From Nannobrachium achirus (Eukaryota > Chordata > Actinopteri > Myctophiformes > Myctophidae): DNA of 64,000 nt. This document shows positions 39,447 through 51,411 of this stretch, in pieces. Where the stretch lies: contig OY997649.1 of NCBI GenBank assembly GCA_963921795.1, forward strand, positions 63,653,974 to 63,717,973, read 5' to 3'. The position numbers and the translations under genes were made by a program. Within the stretch, counting starts at the first letter, position 1. Each line of letters begins with the position of its first letter. The notes beneath the pieces are model-generated. The model made no database searches. It saw nothing but the letters and a program-made list of their open reading frames with translations, and had not been told where the DNA came from.

Positions 39447-40234
39447 CCTGTGATTTTCTGCCGTACTTTTTATTTCTGTTTTATCTATTAGTTTGGTCAT
39501 TAAGGTCCACAGAATGAGAGGCCTGCTCTGCCGGAAACGTCGTGAAAAAAAGTTATGGCCATTTGTATATTCACTGTCCCATTGACTCCACTACACTGTG
39601 ACTACACAGGAAAAGAAAAATATTAAAAAAAGAAAGAAATCTGCTTTACGTAGCATGTGAGGGGTCAAACTGGGGGTTCTTCATGATTCTGAATCCACTG
39701 CAAGCATTTGTTTTGCATGAAAAACATTCCTTGGGCTACATTTCGACCCCAGAAAATGGTGAAAAGTGATGAGTCATTAAAAGAAAGTTAAAAAAGGTGA
39801 TGATTCATCACTTTTCACCGTTTTCTGTGTCTGAATTTTTGCCCAAGGAATGTTTTTCATGCAAAACAAATGCTTGCAATGGATTTTTTTTTAAACTTTT
39901 CTTTTATGACTCATCACTTCACCATTTTCTGGGGTCGAAATGTAGCCCAAGGAATGTTTTTCATGCAATAACAATGCTTGCAATGGATTCAGAATCATGA
40001 AGAACCCCTAGTTTGACCCCTCACATGCTACTTAAAGCAGATTCTTTTCTTTTTTAAATATTTTTCTTTTCCTGTGTAGTCACAGTGTAGTGGAGTCAAT
40101 GGGACAGTGAATATACAAATGGCCATAACCTTTTTTCGCGATGTTTCTGGCAGAGCAGGCCTCTCATTCTGTGGACCTTAATGACCAATCTAATAGATGA
40201 AACTGAAATAAAAAGTACGGCAGAAAATCACTGG
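39447..40234. mobile_element. Foldback element, about 0.8 kb, related to 34628-35857
   Basis: CTGTGATTTTCTGCCGTACT at left is inverted at right (AGTACGGCAGAAAATCACTGG). Internal GCAAGCATTTGTTTTGCATG and AAACATTCCTTGG are shared with the other foldback element. One internal segment is present three times. Confidence 0.85.
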
Positions 40235-40600
40235 TCTTCTCACATCCTGTAGGGGGGGGGGGGGGGGGGGGTCCCTGACTAAGAATACTTCCTGGTCGGA
40301 CGCGGCAGGACCAGGACTGAAGAACCAACGAGACGAGACGGTTTTGGTTCTTTGAGCCCATTGGACCTACAGTAGGGATACGTATCCATGAAGGTCCTCC
40401 TCTTTGGCCGCACTCACACACCTGCGAGTGGCAACGTGCCAGATAACGCTGGGGGGGGGGGGGGAGAAGGGGGGCGTGGCCATTTATATTCCTTTCCTAT
40501 GGAAATCACATGGTTTTTGAGCGTCCAATGGGAAGGGGAGGAGCAGGTGCGGGCCGCAACACGTCGGACACATGAAAATCACCTGACTTCCTAAGGCATA

Positions 40601-41183
40601 CATGGGCAACCTTCACTTCATGCGGCCCGCTGGTTAATACCGGAATACTGATATATTATTGATTACAGCTGTTACAATTCCAAAAAATGACCTACTTTAA
40701 TTCCGTCAGTGTATATTATTAGTAGCTTAATGACTAGTATAGTAGTATGTTTTATGTCCAATGTTTTTGTATTTATGTTCATAAAGTTAACATGAGTATG
40801 TGACTAAATGTGTTTGAAATTCAATCAAAATTTTACATTTCAGGATTCCGATTAAAAAATAAAAAACATAAAATAAAAAAATCGATTTCAATTCAAAAGA
40901 AGCAAAAATGGCCGGTCTACAAGCTCAAAACGCATCGCAGCACGATGCGTTTTGAGCTTGTAGATCTGCTATTTTTGCTTCTTTTGTATGAGATACTAGA
41001 ATGACAAAGTAGGACGTAGCAATATGCATTGTGGCCCTCTGGAGTGAAGGTGGAAATATAGTGGCCCTCTGGAGTGAAGGTGGAAATATAGTGGCCCTCT
41101 GGAGTGAAGGTGGAAATATAGTGGCCCTCTGGAGTGAAGGTGGGAATAGTGGCCCTCACCATCATCAAAGTTGCCCACCCCTG
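40601..41183. mobile_element. hAT-type element (TGGGCAAC ends) with hairpin core
   Basis: Left CATGGGCAACCTTCACTTC, right AAAGTTGCCCACCCCTG. Core at 40905-40982 with extended arms (AGAAGCAAAAATGGCC/GCTATTTTTGCTTCT). A 30-bp minisatellite (GTGGCCCTCTGGAGTGAAGG..., four copies) occupies 41030-41155. Confidence 0.75.
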
Positions 41184-41388
41184 TCCCAAGGTAATGAATT
41201 TAAATGGCCGCGTCCCGTCCCCCCTCCCCTCCCTGTCTCCCCCAATGTATCTGGCAAGTCGCCGCTCGTGAACGTCCCTTGAGTTCGTTCCTTCTCCAAG
41301 TACGGTCGGTTGTCTTGGCATCCAAGCCTCCAGGGCCTTGGTGGGTGACGTTGGTACAGCCTAGTTCCACCTCCGCCTCCTCGGACCA

Positions 41389-41653
41389 GTTCCTCCCCAC
41401 GTGTCCACACGTTGCTGACCAGTTCCTCCCCACGTGTCCACGCGTTGCTGACCAGTTCCTCCCCACGTGTCCACGCGTTGCTGACCAGTTCCTCCCCACG
41501 TGTCCACGCGTTGCTGACCAGTTCCTCCCCACGTGTCCACGCGTTGCTGACCAGTTCCTCCCCACGTGTCCACGCGTTGCTGACCAGTTCCTCCCCACGT
41601 GTCCACGCGTTGCTGACCAGTTCCTCCCCACGTGTCCACGCGTTGCTGACCAG
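41389..41653. repeat. 33-bp minisatellite, eight copies, each with CACGTG
   Basis: Unit CCAGTTCCTCCCCACGTGTC plus CACGCGTTGCTGA. Because 33 is a multiple of three, several frames on both strands stay open; these are not genes. Confidence 0.95.
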
Positions 41654-42391
41654 TCCCTCCAGCTCCATCAAGGATCCTCCTCCGGAAGCATTTATTGATA
41701 AGTCATGTCTGCCTTTTGTGTCACTCTTCTTCGCCGTCTCAGAGCCCTACAGAAGCACAGGCCACGACTGTCGTGTGAAACGGCCACAGCCCCAAACATT
41801 TACGCAACGGGATGAGAGTTTTTAAAATGATGAATTTAGGATCAAATCCTGTTGGATAACAGTTGTGGGCGACGCTGCAGCTGTCAGCGCTGGCCCTCAT
41901 AAACCCTGACCTTTATAGACACACCTCAGAAACCACAGCCACTGTAAGTTATTAACGCTCATCGTCATCCTCATCACCACCATCTTCATCCTGAGATTCT
42001 ATGTTGTACATTGATTGCAGTCCAAACGGTTGTGATGTAATTTTCTGTGTCCCGCTGAACAGCTGGGGGCTTTTGAAAGAAAAAAAAAAGAAAAACAATG
42101 TCCATTGTCAATCAGTATGATTCAGTAACAATGATAATAACCTTTTTAATTTAATAAACAGAAGATAAGACAGACTGCGAGAAGCAAAAGTTTGTTCTAG
42201 AACTGAGAAAAACTTCACTTGAGTTTATAATGTTTTGTCGTGTGTGTGTGGATGTGTTGACAAACTGGTGTCTGGCAAAGGAACATAAACTTACTGTCAT
42301 CACATTGCTTTTATTGTATCACTTTGTCTTTCAAACAGTGTTAAAATACACTGCAAAATAATGAAAAAATATATAAAACGTCAAGCCTCAC

Positions 42392-42768
42392 CAGCGGCGT
42401 CAATTGGGTATGGCAGGGGTATGCAGCTGCCATACCCTGGGTCCAAGGGGGAAAATAAAAGTTACTTGTATTCTCCCCATCTTGACAAGATTGTATATTC
42501 CCAGGTTCCGCAGGTCAGCTGCACAGGTGCAATGCATTATTGTTAATTGTGGCAAGTTTACTAACATGCCAAGTTTAGCTGCACTTGAACAACCGTTCCA
42601 GGCTGCCATATCCAGCCCAAGAAACCGTAGAAACGGGGGGAAAAAATAGAATGTACTTCTTAAAATAAATGTATCATGCCTGTATGGCAACATGACTGGT
42701 GTCGAAGCGCGCGTGCAAGACACCAGTCATGTTGCCATACCTTAGCTTGTTCTGAACTGACGCCACTG
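42392..42768. mobile_element. hAT-type element, CAGYGGCGTCA family, copy 4
   Basis: Perfect 8-bp target duplication AGCCTCAC (42384-42391, 42769-42776). Contains a GCGCGC hairpin arm near 42705. 41700-42390 before it is unclassified 3' flank of zmiz2. Confidence 0.92.
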
Positions 42769-43019
42769 AGCCTCACTGAGGGATGCTGTTGTCAACATAC
42801 AGGTTTTCAATAATGAATGTGTATTACTGTGATGGTTATTTTTTGATTGAATACTTTATTAGTCAGAAATGTAAACGGCACATGGTACAGACTGATACAG
42901 TAATTAGGCTAAAAGGATAACAAAAAGGTACCGAGGACTATTTTCCATTGTGGTCCTATGTATTCAATTCATCAACTTGGCATAAAGACAACATGCACAA
43001 TAATACATAACATCTACTT

Positions 43020-43410
43020 CAGTGTTTCTCAACCACTGTGCCTGGGGACCTTTGGTGTGCCCCTGAGAAGGGTCAAGTGTGCCCCTTGAAACTGCTTAAA
43101 AAGCCAGTATTGTATTTATCATTTTAAAAATGATTTAAACTAGTGAAAACAGACGATCTACAAGCACACAACGCCTCGGTGCGAGGCGTTGTGTGCTTGT
43201 AGATCGTCTGTTTTCACTACTGTTGTGCGACAGCCTTGTATGATGAAGCAGGGCTTTACTTTGTGAAGAAACGTACAAATGTGAAACTTGGAGATACGAG
43301 GTTTCTTCCCGACAGTGAGGATATTTACACCCCCGTATTATGTTGGTGTGCCCATGGATTCTTGGGACATGAAAAGTGTGCCCATGCAGAAAAAAGGTTG
43401 AGAAACACTG
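43020..43410. mobile_element. hAT-type MITE, family 4, complete copy
   Basis: Ends CAGTGTTTCTCAACCACTG and GGTTGAGAAACACTG; perfect 8-bp target duplication ATCTACTT (43012-43019, 43411-43418). Hairpin core at 43143-43220. Confidence 0.93.
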
Positions 43411-43727
43411 ATCTACTTTAGTATCTAAAAGCATGTTTATAATCACTAGGATGGTTGACATGAAAACATGTTTATTATGAGTCATTTAGTTGGTACAGGC
43501 ATAGGAGGCCTACAGGCAACTTACCATGTTATTATAGCCTATACAAGGTTTACAATCCCTAACCTAGTTATTATAGCCTACAAGGTTTACAATCCCTAAC
43601 CTAGTTTGTATTAAAGTGTGAATGTATTGCTGTGACGGGTTGTTCAGGAATTCATTCAAATCCGCACAAAGCAGTTGGACAGAAAGGAATGTTACAACAC
43701 CTGCTGAAGGCTTAATCAACCGCACCC

Positions 43728-43728
<1 letters not shown>

Positions 43729-43826
<98 letters not shown>

Positions 43827-44031
43827 GGCGTCACACTAAATTATGGGCCCTGGGTACAAGGATTCACTGTGGGCCCCCCATGAATGTTAACTATTGAAAA
43901 AATAGCAGATCTACAAGCTCACGCGAGCTTGTATCTGCTATTTTTCAATAGCTAAAGTTACTAGGGCCCCTCCACCTTGGGCCCTCGTAACTCAGTCCCA
44001 CTCCCCCCCCCTTGTGACGCCCCTGCACACG

Positions 44032-44080
<49 letters not shown>
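43729..44080. repeat. (AC)n microsatellite interrupted by a MITE
   Basis: AC from 43729 to 43822, element to 44025, then GC/AC to 44080. Confidence 0.92.
43823..44025. mobile_element. Small hAT-type MITE (CAGGGGCGTCAC ends) inside (AC)n
   Basis: Ends CAGGGGCGTCACA and TTGTGACGCCCCTG. Central core (43893-43950) with arms extended to CTATTGAAAAAATAGC/GCTATTTTTCAATAG. Confidence 0.85.
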
Positions 44081-44083
<3 letters not shown>

Positions 44084-44310
44084 ATCCAACTTGCCCTTGC
44101 TTTGCGCCATATAAAAGCATCAACATACAGTAGATCTATACATAACATAAGGGCTACATTGGGGTTACTATTTCATCATAACTGCAATGGCAATCACATT
44201 CTGAGGTACACGGATGGGTTTATTGTCCTGGAGAGAAGTTCTGTAAATACTCAAGTTCATAAAATTAACCATATTTAGGCTAATGTTTACTTAGTCAAAG
44301 AGTAGACCTA
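44081..44310. repeat. (AC)n-anchored dispersed repeat, copy 2
   Basis: Relative of 26088-26300: CTTTGCGCCATAT, GAGGTACACGGATGGGTTTAT, CATATTTAGGCTAATG. Confidence 0.65.
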
Positions 44311-44429
44311 TAATAGCATAATATTAACACCTAGCTGGTTGTACATGGTTATCCATGGATTAATATCTGTACATGCTGTACTTTCCTATCAAATAATTCT
44401 CTTTTGAGGGAAACTTTTCCTGTCTGCTC

Positions 44430-44625
44430 ACTGCGGAGTCTCGTGGACCGCGCCCTGATTGCGGCGCGCGATGCGGAATTGCCTCATTTCCCGCCCGCGC
44501 GCGCTGATTGGTGGGCACAGCTGTCACTCAAGCATGGCGCGCGCTGTTCGGGCACGCCTACGCTCGGGTTCACTTCCCTGGGTGCGCCGAGCGGGCGGTG
44601 CCGTGCCGTGCTGTGCTGTTGAGTA
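44430..44625. promoter_or_regulatory. GC/CpG-rich block, possible distal promoter or CpG island
   Basis: Many CpGs, GCGCGCG words and an inverted CCAAT box (CTGATTGGTGGG) about 1 kb upstream of the ppia TATA box. No transcript can be inferred. 44626-45250 is AT-rich with nothing recognised. Confidence 0.3.
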
Positions 44626-45249
44626 AACCCAAGAACATTTACTCAGCACAGCAGTAGAGACTACTACTGTGTACAAAGAATTGAGTCAGTACAATTTTGA
44701 GATACAGTTAACTTGAGTATATAATTTGTTTATTGATGAAGCCTATTTATTATATTATTTTGTTTATTCCTCTAGAATTATTTGACAGCTAGTAGTTAAG
44801 TAAGCTGTCAAATAACTCAAGTTACATTACATTATTGTTACAAATTACACTTTAACCGTAACGGCATAAGTGCAATTCACCCTGGCACTATAACTAGGCT
44901 ACTGTATATTGTTCACTTTGTTGTAGTCTGTGAACTTTGCCATCCACTTGACTTTTAAAACTGTATTAAACAGTAGTCTACTCTACTCACCCTGCTCAGT
45001 GTGAATGGCCATTTAAACCCTATTTTATTGTTTTTCTCCCCTCACATTTAGTTTGAAGTAGGCTAATACTAGTACTAATACTTTGGTACTTAAAAATCTG
45101 CTCCATTCCTTCCCATTGAAATGCATTGGCAGAATCCACTCTCATGTAGAATATTATTCCGGTTTGACTGTGTCCTAAGAGTCATTTTATATTGTGTGGT
45201 GGTGGTGGAGGCTACTTTACTTTTAGAAAAAAATAAATTGGGATAGGCC

Positions 45250-45560
45250 ACTTTGAAATGTCCCGTAGCTCCGCCCGGCCCCTACACACAGCGGCGGCAC
45301 GGGACGTGTCACAAACCGAACCGACCGTCACGGGGGCCTGTCTGACAGGAGGGGGGCGGTCCGCTGCGGCGGCCGGCGATTCGCCGAGTCGCGCGTCAAT
45401 CAGGCGCCGCGGCGTCGCCATTCGACCTCTCCTCGCCCGGACGCCGCCCACCAGCGCCGTTATATAAAATCGATCGACGCTCCTCCATCTTTTTCGGTTC
45501 CCTGTGGTCAAAGGTGTTTCGCCTCGCCGGAAAACGTCCCAAAAAACCAACAACAACCTC
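45250..45560 (+). promoter_or_regulatory. ppia core promoter and CpG-rich island
   Basis: GC- and CpG-rich block unlike its AT-rich flanks. TATATAAAA starts at 45461, and about 25-30 bp downstream comes a pyrimidine stretch (CTCCATCTTTTTCGG, about 45482-45496), which would suit a TCT/5'TOP-like start as seen in highly expressed housekeeping genes. The start site is inferred. Confidence 0.7.
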
Positions 45561-45575
45561 CGCACCCGAGCAGAC

Positions 45576-45644
45576 ATGGCCAGACCAAGAGTGTTCTTCG
45601 ACATCAGCGCCGGCAGCCAGTCCGTCGGCCGCATCATCATGGAG
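45576..45644 (+). CDS. ppia: ppia exon 1 coding part
   Basis: 23 codons, [20 protein letters not shown] then IME, donor GAG|GTAAAA at the same position as in human. The ATG sits in GCAGACATGG. Confidence 0.96.
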
Positions 45645-47723
45645 GTAAAAAGCCCGGCGGTTCCTGCTTTTTTAGCGAAACCAGTAGTTTTCCGTTACGT
45701 CGATATAAAATACTGCATCATCATCGCGTGAACCTCATCCTGGTTCGGTGCGATTCTTTCTAATGTAGCTTATCGTATTTTAACACCAAAACGACCATGT
45801 CTGCGTCACTTGTTCCGCCTGTCGTGTTGTCGCGTTTTGTTTGTTTCTAACCGTTTTCCGTTAGCTGTGATGCTAGCTGTCACGAGCTTGTCGTGTCTCT
45901 CTTGAAAAGGAACCGGGCGGCCACGTGCGCCGCGGTGTTGTCGCTTGCCGACAATACAGAGTGGTGGTGGGCCTTGAGGCGGGCAACGTGTCGCAAACCA
46001 CTAACGTTCGCTTCCCGAGTGTATTTCGTGCTTGTACTTTTAATTCGTGGCTTTTAACCGGACTAAATGTGAATGAATGGACTGAACGAACGCGCATGAG
46101 GGCGCGTGCAGGCCGCGCTTTTGTTGCATTGTGTCTCGCGACGGCCTGCGTGGGGAGGGGGAGGGGGAGGGGGGGGGGGGCTCGCGCACTTTAACCGTCA
46201 GAGGAAAACCATTCAATGTGATTTTCATCACATTTCAAACTAATTAAATGCGTTGAAAACCCGTCTCACACGTCTTCTTCCTCCTCGTGAAGCTGCGACT
46301 AAAGTGCGACGAAAGTGTACGCAGCTTTACGTTAGCTATGAATGGCTAACGTTGCCGGTTTGTGTCCCATTTCTAATGGAGACTCGAGGAGGGACCGCTG
46401 GATGGTCTGGAAGGTTCCATGAGGAGGAGGAGGAAGGGTTGAGGGTTTGCTTTGCGCTGGACTTCTCCTGCAGAGAGAATAGAGCGGTGCAGATTAATCA
46501 TGCTAACAATGCTAACGTGCTAGCTCTGCACATCGTATTATGAAACCAATCGACGTCAGCCGGCGCATCATTCAGGGTCTCCACCGATCGAGAAATTCCT
46601 GGCAATGTTTTGAAATCGGAAAAGAATAGTTGGCCTGTCACTGGAAAAGGGTTGGAATTGATAAAGGATCCTGGAAAACGTCTATGCATTGTTTTTGGCC
46701 CTTTTTCCTCGTTAGTTAAACAAATATATAAAACAATTTTTTCAGTGTTTTTTCGCCGAACGGGCGTGCCGCGTGGTTGCAGCCTAAATGTAGGCATATG
46801 TGACAAAAATAACATTACAAGATCATTCTGTTTTATATTTTGTTACATTGCCTGTCTTTGGGCATTGTACATAGTAGTGAAAGACTTGTTGTTGCACTGA
46901 ATGATTGTTACAGGCCTGGATTAAATATTCTGGAAATGTTTTGGAAATTCGCTGGTTTAAATGTGAGAACCCTGATAATTGCACAAGATAAGAAAAGATG
47001 ATAATTGCACAAGATGAGATGGCCCAAAACAAAATGGCACGATATCGGTTCCCTTCCTGTCACGGTTGCGGTTTGACTCGACACCGCATATTAATGAATA
47101 ATGTAAGGGTAAATACACCGGATTTAGCAACGATGCTAATCCAATCTCGCCTAAAAAAACAATGGTACATTATGACAAAGCTTACTTTACACAATTACTA
47201 AGCTAACTGGACCGGTTTGGTAGGATTGGCGTAATGATGGCAGGTCCGTCCAGCCATTTTGTTGATACCGGGGGGCAGCGGCGTCAGTTCAGAAAAAGCT
47301 AAGGTATGGCAACATGACTGCTGTCTTGCATGCGAGCCCTCGCTCGCGTGCAAGACACCAGTCATGTTGCTATACCTTATAGCAACAGGCACGATTACAG
47401 TACATTTTATTATTTTCCCCTATAGCCAAGGTATGGCAGCTGCCATTGCTTGCCATACCCAATTGACGCCTCTGCCGGGGGGCAGGGACTGCGGTACCAA
47501 TGTGAGGCTTTTCTATTTTCACGCGTGACGTTAATTTATGGGACGATTTGGCTTCATGTTTGGCTTAGCAAAAAGAAAAAAGCAACACATTCCTCCTGGT
47601 ACAACGTGTACGGACACAACACATTCTAGCCTACCAGGAAATCAATTGCACTGCGGATGTAGGCGGTAATGAGAGCTGCGTGCGTGTCTATGAGTAGTGA
47701 ATTCTAGAAGTGTCGTAGCCAGG

Positions 47724-47759
<36 letters not shown>

Positions 47760-50272
47760 GGTTTGTGGTCTCCTGGAGTCTCCCTATAGAGTTTCATGAC
47801 TTCATGCTTGTGTGGTGTTGTCACTGCAGTGCACACACTTACAGCTCCAGAATTCATTGTTGTATTTAAGCTCTGCATATTATTATTATTATTATTATAC
47901 AGCCTTTCTGTAGATCCCACACTATGTTTAGTGGTCTCATTCACTGAGACATTGCAAAGGCAACAAGGCCCAATTGCCTAAATGAGGCATACGTTTGTAT
48001 TTTTTCCCCCAATGCATAAAACAAATTGCTTCAAAGCAACATTTAAAAGCCCAAACCAAATTATTGCCATGCAATTCCTTGCAACCAAACGGTTGCATGC
48101 AGTTGCAAGGAGTTGCATTGGTGTGGGGTTCTTTAAAACGTTTTTTTTTTTTTTTGCAAGGACTTGCGACAATGAAATTGCTGTGGTTTGGGCTTAAGAC
48201 TATTGGTCCAGAGTCAAATCGGACCATATGCATTACTGCGATGTCTATTTGGTTATTTTGGCCAACGGTAGACCTAGTAAGGGTGGTGAAACAATATTAA
48301 GTAATGTCCCCTCGCAGGGCAAAGTGCAGCGCAACCAATAACTGATAGGATTTTGGCTTGGAGCCCAGAGGGAATGCTAGACTAATGCTGAACTAGAGTT
48401 CACACCAAAGTGCACCATGCAGGAACTCTGTTAGATGCTGAATAGAGTTCACACCAAAGTTAGATGCTGTACATTCTTGTCTTCAGGCATTGGAATTGTC
48501 TTCAGTGCCAACCATGGCCATAAGCAAAGTTTAATTAAATTGGCCACCAGGAATTGCAGCCCTCTTAAAAACCTATCAGTTTGATCTTGTGTGGACTTTT
48601 AATCCAACCACAGTGAATTTGCAGGCATTCATCTTATGTGTCAACTTAAGTTTCACTTTTTAATTGGTTGTGTTTTTGCAGCTGCGTGCCGACGTGGTTC
48701 CCAAGACGGCTGAGAACTTCCGTGCGCTGTGCACCGGGGAGAAGGGCTACGGCTACAAGGGATCCATCTTCCACCGTGTCATCCCCCAGTTCATGTGCCA
48801 GGTGAGATGAAATGATCAATCTGTTCAAAGAACATAAAATACATGGATGCTTTATTAACTTTGCATAGATTATTGAGTACATGGCGTCTCGTGTTATATC
48901 ACAAGTAATGCAGTACTTTAATCAGAGCTTTACTAGCAGCCATGGTAGACATGACTCGGTTGCTTTTTAGCTGTCATTCAGTGTTAAACAGATTGGCAGA
49001 CGTTAGCCAAGGAAATGAGGAGCAGTTGACGGTACACGTCACTGTAAGACTGTCAAGTCGAGTCACATTTATTCATAGAGCACATCTCGTATGACGGAAG
49101 CAAAGTTTGAAAAAACGATTAAATTGAAGACGAGAGACTGCAGAGGTTGGCAATGACACAAAATGAACACAATTGAATACATGCGCCGTAAATCCCAGAT
49201 TTACCAGCTCGCAACACGCCGCTGTAGAACTGGTGTGTTCGTTGCATGTCACAAGAAATATACTGTATGGCACTTGTTAATGTTTCTTGTTCATCCCTGC
49301 AGGGCGGCGACTTCACCAACCACAATGGAACCGGGGGCAAGTCCATCTATGGGAACAAGTTTGCCGATGAGAACTTCCAGCTGACTCACACCGGCCCTGG
49401 CATCCTGTCCATGGCCAACGCCGGACCAAACACCAACGGATCACAGTTCTTCATCTGTACTGAGAAGACCTCCTGGTGAGTCTGATGTCAGATGACAACC
49501 AGTATAGAAATACTGGGGGGGGGTTGACTACTTAAAGGAATAGTTCACCTTTTTTTTGTTTTGTTTTTTTTTGTTTTTTTTCAATGGGGATGATTTTATT
49601 CTAATCAAAGTATTGGCTTAGGAAAGTGACATTGAACCCATGGTGTGAGTAATCCTACAAAGAGTCTCCTCAAATTATTGTTTTAGGATGGAATGCGACA
49701 AACATAAGAATATTATTGAACTAAAGCCACCATGGGGTGAGTAATTGGCCCTATTCATGCCCCACTCACTCAGCAACTTCCTGGTGCTGAAGTAACTCGT
49801 TGAAGGGTAAACCCTGCTAAAAGCCCATAGAGTTGACACAGAAACCCTGCTAAAAGCCCATAGAGTTAAAACCCTGCTAAAAGCCCATAGAGTTGACACA
49901 GAAATCGCAAATGTAATGCAATTTCCGAATAGTAATTTCCGAATAGTAAAGTATAAAATATGGCTAGCATGATCAAGAACACAAGATGGTAAAAGGCACA
50001 ACGCATTATAATTTACTTTACCGTTCGAAATAATGATTTGTTAAGCTTGTAGATCTATATTGGCATTTAATCTTCTCCCATCTGACGGACCCCAGATTGA
50101 CAGTAGTTGACGTTGATGTGCGCTCGTTTCGTCCTCCAGGTTGGATGGGAAGCACGTGGTGTTCGGTCAGGTGGTGGAGGGGCTGGACGTGGTGAGGAAG
50201 GTTGAGACCTACGGCTCCCAGAGCGGCAAGACGAAGGAGAAGATCACGGTCACCGACTGCGGAGAGCTCTGA
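45576..50272 (+). CDS. ppia: ppia, peptidyl-prolyl cis-trans isomerase A (cyclophilin A)
   Basis: Cytosolic proline isomerase and cyclosporin target. Exons 45576-45644, 48682-48801, 49303-49475, 50140-50272 sum to 495 nt, 164 aa plus TGA (human 165 aa). Reads [70 protein letters not shown]-type core [18 protein letters not shown] and [10 protein letters not shown]. Catalytic and ligand residues keep human numbering: R55, F60, M61, Q63, F113, W121, H126. The third exon is 173 nt, the same as human exon 4, and the W121 codon is split TG|G as in human. The second exon carries in one piece what human PPIA splits into 31- and 89-nt exons. It follows zmiz2 in the same orientation as in human. Confidence 0.97.
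46576..46975. mobile_element. Old relative of the CAGGGTTCCCACGG hAT family
   Basis: In ppia intron 1. Matches GAAATTCCTGG, CTTTGGGCATTG and AAATATTCTGGAAA landmarks of 8079-8562, but lacks the nested family 1 insertion and hairpin core. Confidence 0.65.
47276..47474. mobile_element. hAT-type element, CAGYGGCGTCA family, copy 5
   Basis: In ppia intron 1. Perfect 8-bp target duplication CCGGGGGG (47268-47275, 47475-47482). Internal hairpin ACATGACTGCTGTCTTGCA... around GCGAGCCCTCGCTCGC. Confidence 0.92.
47475..48681. other. Rest of ppia intron 1
   Basis: (GT)n at 47727-47758, (TTA)n at 47879-47898 and an inverted repeat of TTGCA/TGCAA words (about 48010-48190). No exon recognised. Confidence 0.5.
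48682..48801 (+). CDS. ppia: ppia exon 2 (equivalent to human exons 2+3)
   Basis: 40 codons starting [13 protein letters not shown] and ending [11 protein letters not shown], containing R55, F60, M61 and Q63. Acceptor TTTTTGCAG, donor CAG|GTGAGA. No intron after PKT. Confidence 0.96.
49303..49475 (+). CDS. ppia: ppia exon 3
   Basis: 173 nt encoding [10 protein letters not shown] through TEKTSW, holding the cyclophilin signature around FFICT. Acceptor CCCTGCAG, donor TG|GTGAGT. Confidence 0.96.
50140..50272 (+). CDS. ppia: ppia exon 4, terminal coding part
   Basis: Encodes [20 protein letters not shown] through [10 protein letters not shown] and TGA; H126 is present. Acceptor CCTCCAG. Confidence 0.96.
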
Positions 50273-50565
50273 GCACGCCCACTTAACCTCCAATCCTGCT
50301 AACTCCACCCACCCTCACTAGCCCCTCCCCTTACACTGCCTTCCTTCATTCAACATTCCTGTTCCTGTCTGTTGATTGACCACACCCCCTGACCACACCC
50401 CCTGACTCCACCCCCTGCTCCACCCAGCTCCATGTTGCTGCATTTGTGACTTTGCCTTATAAGTTTCTTTTGCATTACTTTTTGTTTTTCAAAAAGTCCA
50501 GACGGTTTTTTTGTTAAGTCAAATAATGAACGAGAAAAATAAAAATTTAAAAGGAATTTGATTCC
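50273..50565 (+). other. ppia: ppia 3' untranslated region
   Basis: C/T-rich sequence with repeated CACCCCCTGAC blocks after the TGA, running to just past AATAAA at 50538-50543, which is followed by a T/G-rich stretch. Confidence 0.75.
50538..50543 (+). terminator. ppia poly(A) signal AATAAA
   Basis: Canonical hexamer 266 bp after the ppia stop, with GTGTTTGTCGTCTTGTC downstream as a GU-rich element. Confidence 0.8.
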
Positions 50566-51411
50566 TTGAAGACTGAAAACGTGTTTGTCGTCTTGTCCTC
50601 CATAGTTGAATCGTAGACTTGAATGATTTAATCCTTTTGGTGACGGATTTATTATAGAATTGAGTTTGTTTAGCGGTCTTAATTTATACACCATGGCACA
50701 CAACTAGGCCACTGAGGCAACCAAACTACTAAAGTTGGGTATTTTGTCTGAATGGTGTTAAGGAAGCCACTTGATTCTAAAATGCCCCGTTTTAAACTCA
50801 TTAGCTTTATAAAGTAACACGTTTAGTTTTCATGCCCAATGGTACTCTGCAGGCAAAGCTCACCATGTTAAGCCTTTAATCTGAATGCAAAGGAATGCTA
50901 CGCACGCTCTAGTCCTAGGCAAAATGATCCAAATGACTTCTAGCCAGTGGTTAAAGTAACTAAGTGCATATACTCAAGTACTGCAGAAACATTGAGTTAT
51001 AGTTTCAATACTTTTTCTTCTCTACATTTCAAATTTGTACTTTGTAGATTGGCTTTTTTCAAAATATTTAATACATTTTAGACTTGTGAAATGGGTCACT
51101 GTGCATATTGAATACTAAGTGCTTGAGTAATTGGTGTATATCACATTGCCGTATTGATGCTTTCATTAAGTAACACAAATGGGAGTACATTTTCCATCAC
51201 TGCTGGTTGCCAAATGCCACAATTATTTTTGTGGCATTTGGAACCAATGTTGCAGCATCTCTGCCTCCAGGCTATACAGAATAGAAGGCATTACAAGAAT
51301 CACATAAATTTGCCTAAGATCATTTGGAAATCCAACTAATCTCCATCTCTCTAAAAACAGGATAGAATGAGTCCCTATTGGAGCAGGGACAGGTGCTCAG
51401 TCTTATAACTC
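50566..51411. other. ppia downstream intergenic DNA
   Basis: AT-rich; no gene or clear repeat recognised. Confidence 0.4.

Noticed and set aside
40203-40212. AATAAA as the zmiz2 poly(A) signal
   Set aside because: It lies in the right arm of a foldback element; the earlier AATAAA at 39311 is simpler.
41165-41825. Overlapping long frames on both strands (up to 168 codons)
   Set aside because: They come from a 33-bp minisatellite, whose period is a multiple of three; no conserved domain is visible.
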